From Acanthornis magna (taxonomy: Eukaryota; Chordata; Aves; Passeriformes; Acanthizidae): 64,000 nucleotides of DNA. The notes under the pieces are model-generated. The model had not been told where the DNA came from. It did not search any database and saw only the letters and a list, made by a program, of their open reading frames with translations. Below are positions 1 to 12,800 of this stretch, piece by piece (position 1 is the stretch's first letter; each line of letters starts with the position of its first letter). Made by a program: the position numbers and the translations under genes. The stretch lies in contig JAWUZG010000299.1 in assembly GCA_036785705.1 (NCBI GenBank), positions 434,001 to 498,000 of the forward strand. The letters are read 5' to 3'.

Positions 1-1124
1 AGGGTGTCCCAAATTCTTTATAACCTAGTCAAATATGAAAAAATAATTCTAGAAAGGAAGGTTTCTAATTTAATATTTTACAGGTGAGACAGCCAAGAAT
101 TTTCCCTCTGTTGATATCTGACGGTGGTTACAGTTCCAGAGGACACAGGCCCTGAACTTCATTTCTCTTATGCAATGCAGGTAGTAAATGTGTCATTTGA
201 GTATAGTATTATATATTATACATGTGTCATTCAGAGACTGAAACGGTCATAGTCGATAAAGGTGAATTAATAATTGATATGCAGTAACAGCAACCAGGCC
301 ACAGAAGTTAATGTCCAGAGAAATACACTTTGAATAATGTAATATGAATCATTTGGTAATGCCATATCTTATTTTTCATGTTGTACATGTTTTGTTAAAG
401 TAAAAATAAAATAATTATATTCCTCTCTGTACTCTTTATAGATCTTGTAACATATTTTTATACAAATAGGGGTTTAATATCTGCTAATCTGTGACTGGAA
501 AGCTCTGAGTTGTGACTGGCGATGTATTAAATGGTAGTTACCAATCTACTCTTGGTGTAACAAGAACCAAGAATTACTAAGAAATTATATTTTGAGGGAG
601 ATTTTTAAGGTTATTTCCCTCATTTTTCACCCAAATAAGCACATCCAAGACTAACTCACATATTGCCTTGATTTTCCAGGGATCTCATCATCTTTCAGGT
701 TCTCCAGCATTCTGGATGCCAAAGAAGTGCAAGGCTTACCCACAAAAAATGCAATTACATGTTTTCCTCACAGTTTCTTCCTAAGTTGTATTTCCTTCTA
801 TAAATAGCAGAGTGCTTTATAGAAGAATCAAATGTTATCCCAGTTTACCAGGGAATGGAAAGTAAGACAAAGAAAGCAAAGAATTCAAGATTTTTTAGAC
901 CCCTAAGAGAGACAGAAATAAAGTTTTTAGAATTCTCCTCCACTTTCCACACAGGTGTACCTGACAGGTATCTCCTTCTCACTAAGGATAAAACTTGTAC
1001 AATTTACATATGCTTTGCATATAAATATGTAAATATAAACATTAATCTTTGCGCAATTAAATCAAACATAATATGTATATTAAAGTAACTGAAAAAGAAT
1101 GAATCAAAGCATAAATTTTATGGT
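1..1124. other. Gene-free AT-rich sequence
   Basis: No gene or recognisable repeat. The 77-codon frame at 855-1088 has no family resemblance and is probably chance. Confidence 0.6.
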
Positions 1125-1845
1125 ATCACAGAATGGTTTGGATTGGAAGGGACCTTAAATCTCATCCCATTCCACCCCTGCCATGGGAGGGACACCTCCC
1201 ACTGTCCCAGGCTGCTCCAAGCCCCAATGTCTAACCTGGCCTTGGGCACTGCCAGGGATCCAGGGGCAGCCACAGCTTCTCTGGGCACCTGTGCCAGGAC
1301 CTGGCCACCCTGCCAGGGAACAATTCCTTCCCAAGAGCCCATCTGACCCTGCCCTCTGCCATGGGAAGCCATTCCCTGTCTCCTGTCCCTCCATGCCTTG
1401 TCCCCAGCCTCTTTCCAGCTCTCCTGGAGCCCTTCAGGCCCTGGTAGGGGCTCTGAGCTCTCCCTGGAGCCTTCTCTTCTCCAGGTGAACACCCCCAGCT
1501 CTCCCAGCCTGCCTCCAGAGCAGAGCTCCAGCCCTTGGAGCATCACCATGGCCTCCTCTGGACTCTCTCCAGCAGCTCCAGCTCCTCCCTGTGCTGGCCC
1601 AGGGCTGGGGCAGCTCTGCAGGTGGGGTCTCACCTGAGAGGGGCAGAGCCCCCCCTTTCCTGCTGCCCACGCTGGGCTCAGCCCAGGGCTCGGGGGGTTC
1701 AGGGCTGGGGCAGGTGCTGCTCTCACCCACAGCAGCCCCAAGTCCTTCTCCAGGGCTGCTCCATCTGCTCCTCCCCAGCCTGGATTTGTGCCTGGGATTG
1801 CCCCACCGGGTGTAGCCCCAGCCCTTGGCTTTGCTGAACTTCATT
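1125..1845 (-). mobile_element. CR1 LINE, 5'-truncated (about 0.7 kb)
   Basis: The left end, ATCACAGAATGGTTTGGATT, is the reverse complement of the CR1 3' terminus. The conserved 3' UTR block (CCATGGGAGGGACACCTCC, GGCTGCTCCAAGCCCC) follows, and then the GC-rich end of ORF2. The part at 1555-1790 is almost identical to 61370-61590, so both belong to one recent subfamily. Open frames on both strands here are chance frames. Confidence 0.92.
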
Positions 1846-4800
1846 TGACCACTCACAGCAAAGTAAGAAACTATGAACGTGTTTAGTCAGTTAATACCTG
1901 CCCAAAATGAAAAGGAATGTTAAAATTTGAGAAAGACTTCTCTTACCTTTTCTCACTGGTACAGAAAAGAAACATTCTTAGGCTGAGATCTATATACAGA
2001 GAGATTTATATCTGGATTTTCAAAGATTTTTAACAAATTGTCTGGAGCTTTGCTTTTTACATAGCTATGGCAAGCTAAGGCACTGTGGTTTTGATGCTGA
2101 GCAGGTGCCCCATTCCCTTAATCCTAATCCCTGGAAGTGTGAGAGCACATAACAAATTCCAGGAGCACTTTTGTGCTGGATGTTTTCAGCCAGGAGAGAT
2201 GGAACTCTCTGCCTGAGAAGGGCTCTCACAATGCAGCACCTCCGAGCATTGAGCAAACACGAGGTGAGCACAAGCAGCTCTTGTCACTGATTCCCTTAAT
2301 CAGAGCAGATGGCCATTGCCATTACCTCATTACTGCTAATTAAGGGATGGAGAGGAGCTTGTCTTCCCATAAATTGAAAGTAATGAGCATGAGCAAGATG
2401 GTGGATGTATAACATGTAAAGATTCATAATATAGTGATATAGAATATGGATAAAATATGTAGAATACATAAAAGAAACTCTGAAACTTTTTAATTTATAA
2501 ATTTTGTTTTCTTAGGGGGAAAAAAAGACGGGTTAGCCAAAGTGTGTGAGAGTTGCCTTACTCATTTGTTTTCAGAGTTAAGGGACCTAACCCAGATCTC
2601 TCATGCCTTTGGGTTCTATTTACCCTCTTCCGTGTGTATAAAATAAAATTGCCTGAGCTTTGCTTCCCTGTTCTTATTGATGTTTAATGTTAATGTAGTA
2701 CATCATCAAGCTTTCCTAATGTTTTTTCCATACATTCTACTTGTTCAGCCAATTGATTCCTTAGCAGCTTTTATCTTCTCAATCCCAAATGCTAGCTGAT
2801 CTATAAAAGCCAAGAATTGGAAAGTGGTTGGGTTTTCACAGCTGCAATAAATTAGCTGCGAGCAACTAATTTAGTTCAGAAAATGTAAATGCATCAGCAA
2901 CACTCTGAACTGCTGAAGCGTTGTCCACCAAAACCAGGGGAAAGACTATTATTGACTGGGAAAGGTTTTGGAGTAGACCTTTAGCATGGAAAAAAAAAAG
3001 GCAGGAATGAGCTAGAGAAGAAAAAGGAACCAGCTAACAGATTTGCTTATAATTCCCTTTGTCTGCTAGACTAAGTGCATGTTCAACCTCTCTTTTTCTG
3101 TCCGTATTTTTAAGTAATGTGATAATTCCTACAAAAAGCCTAAGGAGGATTGTGCATCTGTGAAACTAAGATGACTTACCGAGAAATGCATTGCAGAAGC
3201 TACAGAAAAGATTAAAAAAATACTGTAGTTTCTCTTTAAAAAACCCCAAACAAACACATCCTTCTCAGCTGTAGTTGATAGTTGCTGCAAACTGATATTT
3301 GAAATCTTTGTCAGAGTAAATTTAATTTGTCAATGGATCTTTCTCTCCTGAAAAGTAGAGCTGTACAGCTCAGCTCCAGGCATTTCTCAATAAATACACG
3401 GGAGAAAGCTCAGGTGAATATTTGACTGAGAAATATTTTCAAACTATCTGAAGAATTTCAGTGTAGGGAGGAAAAAATAAAAATCCTGAGAGAAAAAAAA
3501 AGAATTTGGTTTTCTGATTAAAATGTTTTCTGAGTAGACAGAACAAAAGGAGTCAAGGGGCAAAATATTTGGTTTTACTGGTAAACATATTCTAGCACTG
3601 TGGAGTTCTCTTCCAGTCTGCATGTTTATAAAGTGCTTGCCAAAGGGGGAATGTGTTTTTCTCTCTCTTTGTATTTATCCATAATCAAATTTAATCATAA
3701 AAGGACAGTTTTATGCTTACTGACTACCAAAGCTAACTTTTGTTTTTAAAAACTGCCCTCTTCAAGACTGACAAAAGGTTAATTTCTTTTCAAAGCACAC
3801 TTCAAATATGCATGAGAAGTTAACTGACAAGACCATCCTAGGGATTCTTTCAAACCATCCATTTTATGCTAAAAAGTTCAAAGAGACTTTACAGAACGAA
3901 TCTTGAGACATGAAGTTTTAGAACCCTCAAGTCAAAACATTAAAGCAGTACCAGAGGTTTCATGCCCAAAATCTTTTGAGAAGATGCCTTGCCATTATTC
4001 TCTGGCATTGCAGCTCAAAGGCTGTGTTTTGCAAGACCAGGATCTGGAGGGTTTAATAGGAAAGGTCTGATTTTTAAATTGCACTGACCTGCTGTATTTA
4101 GGGACTCCTGGGAAAAAACAAACAAACTGCAAAAACTCAAGCAAACAGCCCTACCAAAACTGTTGGACTTCTTTATGTATCATGATTGCTGCCTGGTTTC
4201 CTTCTTTGGTAAATCTAACCTACCAAGGTGTCCTCGTCTAACAAAATCATGTTACTGAGAATGGGGTGGAAAGTGCTGCGACTTGAAGAAAGCACATTTT
4301 CTAACTCTATCTGCTGCCGAACAAATAATGCAATTTGTAAAATAGTTCTAACCTTTTCAGGAATGAATCATGGCACTAGGTAAGAGTCTCTTCACATCTA
4401 TTAACTGAAGATTCTTTACTCGTTCAGTCTGGAATTAACCATTTTACAAAAGACATTTTAACCTTCTTTTTGTCCAAGTTTAAAGCTGTGTGTTTCTAAA
4501 CGCTGGCAGAACATAAACGTTCACCTTTGTAAAATTGAAATCTCTCTTACAACGGAGCACTCTGTGCCACTTTACCTGGCAAACTTTGACTTTCTGTCCA
4601 AATCATCACATGAATCACTTAATAGTCTTGAGATTACCACAGTAAAAGGATCTGAGAGTCATTTCAAAGACTCCCTTCATAAAACGGAGCGCAATGGATG
4701 TTGTAAAGTGGCCTGGCACATATGCCTGAAAGATACCTGATTACTCTTTTAAAGTTCAGCTCTTCTGGGACAGGGGAGGACACCCAGCAGGGCTAACAGC

Positions 4801-4869
4801 ACCAGGAACCGTTTCAATGTTGCCCATAGGAGAATTTCCACAGCAGTCTCTAGCAGCTGTGGTGATCCA
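1846..4869. other. Gene-free desert
   Basis: AT-rich, with short A runs and no recognised repeat or gene. Conserved non-coding elements cannot be judged without alignment. Confidence 0.6.
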
Positions 4870-5095
4870 TGAAGATGTTGTGGTGGTCTCAACCATCTTG
4901 AGAGTACCAGGGAGCCGAAAGGTCCTAAGACAGCAGAATTACCCCCTGGGTGCTAAATGATGTCACCCTAAGGTTATGTTAATCTTCTTACGTTGATTGG
5001 CCTTGACCTGGTCCCTGACTCCGCCCCTCCCTTCTCCCCATTGGTTGTGGTTGTGTCTCCCTGCCTTCCCCCCAGCCCTATTGGCCCCAGACCTC

Positions 5096-5101
5096 TATAA
5101 G
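5096..5101 (+). promoter_or_regulatory. LTR A TATA box
   Basis: TATAAG preceded by three inverted CCAAT boxes. A CCATTCT initiator-like sequence follows with its A at 5119, about 23 nt from the first T, slightly short for a classical spacing. Confidence 0.55.
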
Positions 5102-5124
5102 AATGGCCGCTCAGAGCCATTCTT
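5099..5124 (+). other. Promoter-proximal hairpin in LTR A
   Basis: AAGAATGGC and GCCATTCTT are perfect 9-base inverted arms separated by an 8-base loop, directly after the TATA box. The same structure, with one arm base changed, follows the TATA box of LTR B (about 57606-57631, minus). Its position is where transcription would start. Confidence 0.6.
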
Positions 5125-5395
5125 CTTCTTTTGTTGCTGGACACCTTGGAACCATGAAGCTTTGGGAACTCCACACAACTGAGCTCTCTGAGTTCCTTGT
5201 CTCTGGTAATGCTGAGCTAATTCAAAGGCTCTGGCGTGTGTGTGTGACTGTGCTATCCACGGGCACGGGTGAGAGGAAAGGTCTCCTTGCACGGTGTCGG
5301 ATGCTCTGGCCAGAAGGGTCTGTCTGAGCAATTGAGACACTTCTGGAACACGCAGAGAACCTATCTAACCCCACCACGACCCCGCGTTATGGAGA

Positions 5396-8300
5396 GGCAG
5401 GAACTGCAGGGATTTGGAGAGTCTGATTTGAGGAGTGGGCAGGTGGCTACAGGGACTCAGCCTTTTGAGGCTTTTTCACACTGCGATGGGGCTTCTTTCA
5501 GTTAAGCCAAAATCAGGTTTTCCAGTTGCAAGAAGGAATTTCTGAGTGCCAGTGGGACACTTTGGTGCTGAAGCAGGCAGCAGCAGATCCCTGCTAAGTG
5601 TGAGTTACTGCGGCTTTTGGTTTCCTGGCAAAGATGGAGCAGCACACAGGAGCTGTAAGCACATCCCGTTGGGAACAGCGTGTATGGCTTGGTGTGTTCC
5701 TCACCTGTAACTCAGCAGCACTGAGGGCACCTGCAGGACCATGTGTGTGATGTAGAGGGATGCTCTGCCTGCATGGGGGGAGCACAGCTCCAATAATTCC
5801 CTGTTTGGGAATTCCCCTCCAGAGGAATGGAGATGGGGATCATTTGGGGCTGAAGGATGCTGAGACAAGCCGGGCTCATCCATCCCGAAGTTAAACACCA
5901 GGGAAGAACAACGTTTCCCAGGCTCCTGACAAAGGAACTAAGAAATTATAGTGCTGACAACTGATCTAAAGCTGCTGAGCTGGCACAGCCCAGGGACATC
6001 TGACTGACAGTCCAACACTTTATACTACAAAAAACCAGCCCCAGTTTTTAGAGGAGAGATCTTCAGTCTTCCTTGGCACATGTGGGGAGATTGTTCCCTG
6101 GAGTGGGGACTCCCCTCAAGGTCATGCCTCAAGGCTGAGCTAAAGAGATTTGCCCACAGTCATTGGGATGGGTGTGTAACATCAATCTCTACTGATTAAT
6201 GATTCTGCCTGCTTTGATATCATTGCTTCAAAAAATTGTGCACTGTAGTCATAGTTAGATCTGCCTATACTGTGCAGTAAATAATTCTGATTAAGATCTG
6301 TAGTCTAATCATTATAATTACAATAATTAATATAAATAAATAATTTATTTATGTAAATATATTTGATTTTCCATCCATAATCCTGGGGGACAAAGTCACA
6401 GAAAGGCTCAATTACACCTGTACAAGCCTTTAGACACCAACCACTGCCCCAGCCTGGGCCTGGGATTGGATCCAGACACACCCAGACTCCCCTCTGAGCA
6501 GGAGCTTGGGGGTCCCTTCTCACCTCGTGAGTGCACAGGAGGGTCACCCTGACAAACCTTGTCCAAAGCTCCCATTCCGTGTCACTCACACGTACACAGG
6601 TGCTCCAGGAGCTCCGCTGGCCCTGCAGGCTCCCCCCGTTCGGGGGAGTGAGCATCCAGTGTTTGCTGTCACACTCTGCTGCACTCGGAATTCCGGGCTG
6701 GCTCCCTGGCTGCTGCGGCTCGATGTTAGCTTGCGCTTTCCCTGCCCATTCAGAGGAGAAAACCCACACCGAAAGTGGAAACAAAACTTTCCCAGCTCTG
6801 TCTTTGCTGTCCCCTACCCACTCATCCGCAGCGCTTCTGGACCTTTCCATCTCCTTACAGTCCGTCCATCTGGATTACCCACAATGTGTTCTGCATTCCC
6901 ATAAAACTCATACTGCATCCCACAGCAGATCTTGTACAATGTCCAGATGATCTGTACCTGCTTCCCATACTGAACCCTGCTGTCAATAACCTTTTTGTGT
7001 CTTCTTCACGTCCTGGGAGTTCCTTTGCCTGCCTCATCCTGGTGTGCCAAGACCAGCAGTGCCAAGACCAGCCCCTGTCCTCAGGCAGCCCCTGAGGAAT
7101 GGAGAAAGGCACGGATCTATTTGCATTAAGTTCCTAGGGCTCCCCAGCCTGCCATTGCTCTTCTGATCCTTCCTGGATTTATGTTTATGGTGATTAGCCT
7201 TCAATCGCAAGCCCTAATAATCACATTTTGTTTCCAAAACACGCAGCCTTCCCATTTTCCCCTCAGTCTTTTGCTGAAAGTCTTGTGGAATGTCACTAAT
7301 GGAGCATTGTGCCATATAAATTAAATGGGGGAAGAGCACAGTGGGGGTAGAACACAAAGAAGGATCCAGGGCTAGAGCTAAGCAGGTAGTTAAGAGCCCT
7401 ACCTTTTAAAAGTTACTTTGAAAAATTACAGAACTGAAAATGAAACTGCTGATTTGTTTGTTTCTTTCTTTTGTCTGTTTTTCTTTTGAATCTAATTTTA
7501 ACTTATAGATGTAGACGTATATGAGAAACATTTGCTATGTTCTCTGCTCAGTAAATTGTGGATAAATTCTCAGTGTTACTGAAAATTCCTGGAAGGTGGA
7601 GGTGGAAAAGGAAGTCTTTTTTCACCCCTCCCAATCACAGATGCCATATGGAAGATGGCATGGATGAAAAAAAAGAATTTTTTTAAAGAGAGCTTATATA
7701 AATAATTTCCCTAGTGCAGGAAACCCAAGATTATGAATCAGTCATGCTCCATTGTAACGTTAGGCTTTCAAAAGCAGAGCGTCACATGAGAGTTATTAAA
7801 GCTTTTGTACATCTCTCCTTCTTTCTGGTGACCTGATGTTCATGGCAGAAGAGTTTCACAGGTCCAGAACATCACTGTGCCATTCTGGGAGTGAGGTGGA
7901 GCTGTGTTGGCCTTACCAGGTGGGCACTTGTGACACTGCAGTACACTTTTATGTTTCAGCAATTCCACCTTTCCCATACTGTGCTAACAAAGCCCTTTCA
8001 TCAGTCTGGCATCCCTGGCTTGCTGGAATGATGTCAGGGACATCTGTCTCATTATTAACACCTCTGCAGCTCCAAATCATTGAAATGTGCCAAAGCAGAT
8101 GTTCCTAAGACATCGATGGCTTGGGCAGAAAAATGATGGAGGAAACCGGTAGTGGCAATTCCCAAGTAAGTTTATTTGCTGGCTTTGAAGGGAGATGAAA
8201 TCATGGAATAACAATATCTGCAGGTGCCCAGCTCAAGAGACATTTGTCCCAAGTGAAAAAACTTTTGCTATCCTTTTGAAGAAAACTTCAAGGTGGCTTA

Positions 8301-8396
8301 TAAATAATAGTGGGACCATTTGGGACAGGGTAGTTCAAGAAGAAAGCATTTTGAGGGGGAAAAAAATTTACTCAGCTACTGCTTTCTGTCCGAATT
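5396..8396. other. Gene-free desert around the CpG-rich patch
   Basis: Moderately GC-rich at 5400-5900 and 6480-7100, AT-rich elsewhere. Several open frames of 60-140 codons overlap each other on both strands, with no family match. Confidence 0.55.
6480..6870. other. CpG-rich unique patch
   Basis: Within an AT-rich desert this 390-bp block is GC-rich, and I count 15 CpG dinucleotides. Open frames exist on both strands (up to 181 codons, minus), but none resembles a protein family I know. It could be an old LTR, a regulatory element or a non-coding RNA promoter. Confidence 0.35.
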
Positions 8397-8491
8397 TATA
8401 GAATCATTAAATGGGTTGGGTTGGAAGGGATCTTAAAGATCATCCAGTTCCAACCTCCTGCCATGAGCAGGGCACCTTCCACTAGCCCAGG
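8397..8491 (-). mobile_element. CR1 3'-end fragment
   Basis: TAGAATCATTAAATGGGTTGGG and GGAAGGGATCTTAAAGATCATCC match the CR1 3' terminus in reverse orientation. It covers about 95 bp only. Confidence 0.8.
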
Positions 8492-9097
8492 TTTTATTGA
8501 GTTACAACAGACACATCCTTTCATGTTCAAACATTGTGATCACAAGAACAAATCCCAGGATTGCTCGTGAATCACGGCCACCACCTGTGGAATTTAGTCA
8601 GTTTGTAGAATTCACTCACTTTAGAAAGCTCCTAAATATTCAGCAGGCTGCAAACAGTGACTCTCCCTTATGACTTCAGCATATTGATTTTTATATTTAT
8701 GCCATAGATCCTTCTCAGTTCAAAGAGAATTTTCCTTCCTTAGGCTGTAAATAATTGATATGTCTATTGATTTTGTTTAATGTTTTTCTCTGAATTTGTT
8801 TTTTTTAATCATTAATGTAACGTAACAGTGGGAACATCATATTGTGACTGTCATAAAATGTTGCTTAGGGGAAAATCCAATTCTTCCAGCTCTTTTCAGA
8901 AGTCTCATTACATGTGGGCTTAGATAAGCAAGTACTGCTCTCAAATGTTGCTTAAATCTCTTTCCTGCCCTCCAACAGGACTTGTAGGTATAAAGACATT
9001 TGCAATAAAATCCAAGAAACTTCCATTGTGATCAGTGGCCCAAAATCCATCCAGAGCCCAGCAAGAGCACTGCACTCCAGGGGTTAACACTAGGTTT

Positions 9098-9712
9098 GAG
9101 CTGGTTTAACATCCTCATTAAGGATCTGGAGGATGGGCAGACACTGTAACCTCAGCAAAAGAGCAGAGCCTTGTGCTGCCATCAGAGGGACCTCAGCAGT
9201 CTGGAGAATTGTGGGTTCCCCAGAATTCCTGGGCTGGCAGGAATATCATGGAGTTCCACAAAGAGAAATGCAAAGTCCTGCAGCTGGGGAGGAACAATCC
9301 CAGGCACCAGGAGATGCTGGGACGGAAAGGACTGGAGCATGAGCCACCAATGTGCAGGACTTTCCAGCAGGAAAGGCTGATGGAAACTTGGGCTGCCATA
9401 GGAAGAGTGTTGGGAACAGCCGGGGGGATCGGATCCTTCCCTTCAGCACTGCTGGGGCTATGCCTGGAGTGCAGTCTGCCCTTCTGGGCTCCCCAGCCCT
9501 GCAGTGAAGTGCCACAGGGGCCATTAAGGGTCTGGAGAACCTCTCCTACGAGGAAAGGCTGGGAGGGCTGGGAATGTTCAGCCAGGACAAGGCGCAGGGA
9601 GGTCTTATCAATGCGTGTGGATACCTGAAGGGAGGTGCAAAGGGCACAGGGTCAGGATCTTTTCAGTGGTGCTCAGTGACAGGACAAGGGGCAATGGCCA
9701 CAGGCACATCCA
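9098..9712 (+). mobile_element. CR1 LINE fragment, end of reverse-transcriptase ORF, no 3' tail
   Basis: The start TTTAACATCCTCATTAAGGA matches the CR1 reverse-transcriptase region. It continues through TGCAAAGTCCTGCAGCTGGG, the ACTGGAGCATGAGCCA block, and GGTCTGGAGAACCTCTCCTA, to CAGTGACAGGACAAGGGGC. Frames are broken. The usual ATTCTATGA terminus is absent. Confidence 0.85.
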
Positions 9713-9794
9713 CTGCTCAATAATACAATTATCGGTTCTCTATTGTAGAGGTTGGATGGGAACATAAGTACATATTTCATTCTTTAAGTGTTAA

Positions 9795-9872
9795 AACAAA
9801 AACAAACAACCAAAAACCAACCAACCAAAAAACCAAACAAAACCCAACAAACAACAAACAACAACAAAACAC
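9795..9872 (+). repeat. A/C-rich simple sequence (CAAA/CCAA)n
   Basis: Irregular CAAA and CCAA units, free of T, between AAAACAAAAACAAACAACC and AACAACAAAACACAAGG. It probably arose by replication slippage. Confidence 0.8.
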
Positions 9873-12800
9873 AAGGAAAGAAAAAGCTGCTGCTCTGCAT
9901 GAGAGTCTTATCCAAACAGAATCCACATGATCCTCTTTGATTTCAGAGATGCTTAAAAACACCTCAACAGACAAACAAACAAACAAAGAAGCCAAACACC
10001 TGCTGTGCTTTCATTGTGTTTTAAACTATCCATTTCTTCATTTTCAACTCACCTGTAATAGCAACAAATCTAATTCTGTATCAACAAAGGACAGGGTGGT
10101 TCATGTAATGTACTCAAAAATACACTTCCCCAAACTAAATGTTCCAAGAACAATGGCACAGGGTCAAACTAATGACTCCAAAAGAGATCCAGGTTCTCTC
10201 ACCTTTTCTGCTTTTCCTTCTACTCCAAGAAGCCCAGGGAGTTCTTGCTGTGGGCTTATTGGGAGTAGTTTTCTTTCAATGGGTACATTTGTCTTACCAG
10301 CCCAAACAATAACAGATTCCATGTCTGAGCCCAGTGCATTGTTATCCAACTGCATTGGCTGGACACTGAACAATACATGACACTGGATGTGTCCCAACAT
10401 CTTTCTGTGATCATATTTATTCTGTTTGCAAAGCTTGGCATTTTTATACAATCTTGCTCCATTTGAGTCCACATCAGTACACTCAGACACTCTCAGCTGC
10501 TGCTAAAATTAGGAATGAGGACTTGTGGAAGTTACTTTTCCCTTTCTATTTTAGAACAACAGTTTTGTGAATAGCTGAGTTGATGGTGGATTGTGCAGAT
10601 ATTTCTAACAAGTTGCTGCTATCAGGTTTGTAAGTCAGAGTAACAGGGAAGAGGAAGCAATGAAGGAACAAGAACCCACTAAGGAATTTGCCTTCCTTCT
10701 CCAAAGAATCCAAGAGCCAAGCAAATCAGGCGCCTTGGAACAGTCACCTCAAAACACTTGAGCTGAACATCTTGGCAGTATTTAAAATGTAGCTTCATTT
10801 TGTAATATATTCCCAAATAAAAGTACTGAACTTCAAAAAGATGATTTTTTAAAAATCTCTGTAATCATCAGATACATTTCATTTTCAGATTTGCTATGGT
10901 TTTTTTACTGTGGTTAAGACTGAAGCAAAGGAATACATTCTCTCCATTTTGTTCTGAGCTTCCTTTTGCTTTTTATATTGGCCTGACACGGTGCTTTGTT
11001 GTAGAGTGACTTTTCTTGCTTATTCACTGTTCTCCTCCAAACTCCCACTGCTCTTGTCTTGGCTACAAATGGAAGGGTATAAGCCTGGAAACTCCTGCTG
11101 CTCTGTACTGGGTCATCATTTTGCTCCAAATTTTGCAGGTAGCCCACAGCTCTTGGATTTGGCGGCATGGGAGTGTGAATATTCCAGCTATTGATTAGCT
11201 TCTGGGAAAGCAGTTGTAAGACAAAAAAAAGGGAGAAAAAAAAAGAAAATAGAAGTGACAGATAGGCAGAAAAGTGCCCTTTTAAACAAGGAACTATGGT
11301 GAGGCAAGGGCCAGTTTAATTTTTTTTAAATAGTGGAGAAAAAGGTTTAAAAATAGGAAATAATAAGGCAAAGTTGTAGAATATTACTTCACAGGTGTTG
11401 CTTGGGATTAAAAAAGGTCACTTTGTTATATAGATTTAGTATCAGCTTATATAACTGCACATGGAATTATGTACCAGAAAAATAGTCCTGTACCAAATGA
11501 GTTTATATTTATAGAAAACAGGTATAAGCATGTTTACAATCAAGCCTACTTTTTTACTTAAAAAAAAAAAAAAATCCATTCGAGGTCTAAATTCTAAGAA
11601 AAATATGTTTCTAGCTCTCTAATTCCTATCACAGTTTTACAATTCATTTCTACAGTTCAAATAAAATAGACCATCCAAGTGACTCATGATATTTTTTATA
11701 ACATGGTCACAGTGTACTTTAAAATAATGAGAACTGGTTTACAGCCAAGGAAGAGGAAAGCGGAGAATCATTTTAACCACAATTCAGAATCACTACCCTG
11801 ATTGCAGGACAGGGAAAAAAAATACCCTCTTTGGATTGTGTCAGCATCAATTTAAATTGACACTGCAAAGCTAAGGAGCCATCAGGAAGATGGAAAAATG
11901 AGTGTCAGCAGTCCCTTTTGACTGGACAGGAGCAGGAAGTGCCTGGAGAGGAATGGCTGATCATGACACACCCATTGCAAGCTTGTTTTGGGAAAGGATG
12001 AAAAATCCTCCTCTTGTGATTAACTTTTTGATTTCTTCTCTGGGCGGAGGGACAGTTACTCGATTATATCCTTGCGATAAGATGGGAAAGTAAAAATGTG
12101 TTTCCCCTGGCAACAGGCAGAGCTGGCCATGGCTGATTTATACAGAAACATTAAATAAGCACAGCCTGCACCACGAGCACATTTTGCTGTATGTATGGTG
12201 GCTGTACAAACAAGCTCTATTTATAATCAGCAGGTCACTGATGAATAGAGGTACTTCATTTTGCTTACAACTTATAATTAACATTTTATCATTTTCTATC
12301 AGCTTCTTATGCTCAAAGGTACTATCATGGGCATTTAAATGATGAAGTTAGTTTGTCATAGTCCCTGCAGCCATGAACCATTTTAATTGTTGATGCATGT
12401 GGGGAGATGATTGATGTGAAAAGGAATTCAGAGCAGTAAACTATTGCACCTCAAACAGCTCCTTCCCATATATCACTCCACACACAAAAGCTCTCCAGAT
12501 TAGCCTTGTTTAAATATTATTTGCATTTAAATTGCAAGATAGGTTATAGACTGTGTATTTTACGAGTGAGGCTAAACACCAAAGCCAGCAGTTACATATT
12601 CTTTTAAACACTGAGATTCACAGGTGCACTTTGAAGGCAGAGTTCTAAGCAGACTGCAGAGTCAAGGACTTGAGAGGAAAATCTTGTCTGATGTTTGTAA
12701 AGTTAGGGGCTGGGAGACAGGGCAGGAATGCACCGACTCTGCATTCTGAACTGGGAATAAAGGGAAGTATTCCTTGTTCTGAGGAGTGCCTTTGTAAACA

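Larger units (their letters stand above)
4876..5389 (+). mobile_element. Endogenous retrovirus solo LTR (copy A)
   Basis: A promoter-like block: three inverted CCAAT boxes (ATTGG at 4996, 5040 and 5080), a GC box (CCGCCCC in 5018-5061) and a TATA box CTATAAG at about 5095. The same order of elements recurs in inverse orientation at 57336-57922, which shows a dispersed repeat and not a host promoter. It starts TGTTGTGG at 4876. TGAAGA (4870-4875) before it and TGGAGA (5390-5395) after it may be a 6-bp target duplication with one change. No retroviral coding sequence is adjacent. Confidence 0.8.

Noticed and set aside
1118..1856. Long open frames (up to 207 codons) on both strands
   Set aside because: They lie in a GC-rich CR1 fragment. 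Similar frames recur at other CR1 copies (61263-61637, 44620-45060, 49109-49498).
4974..5340. CCAAT, GC and TATA boxes suggesting a host gene promoter
   Set aside because: The whole block recurs in inverted orientation at 57336-57922, so it is an LTR promoter and no gene follows it.
6305..6850. 181-codon minus-strand frame
   Set aside because: No family resemblance and no visible splice or promoter context. The plus strand has equally long frames. It is treated as part of an unexplained CpG-rich patch.
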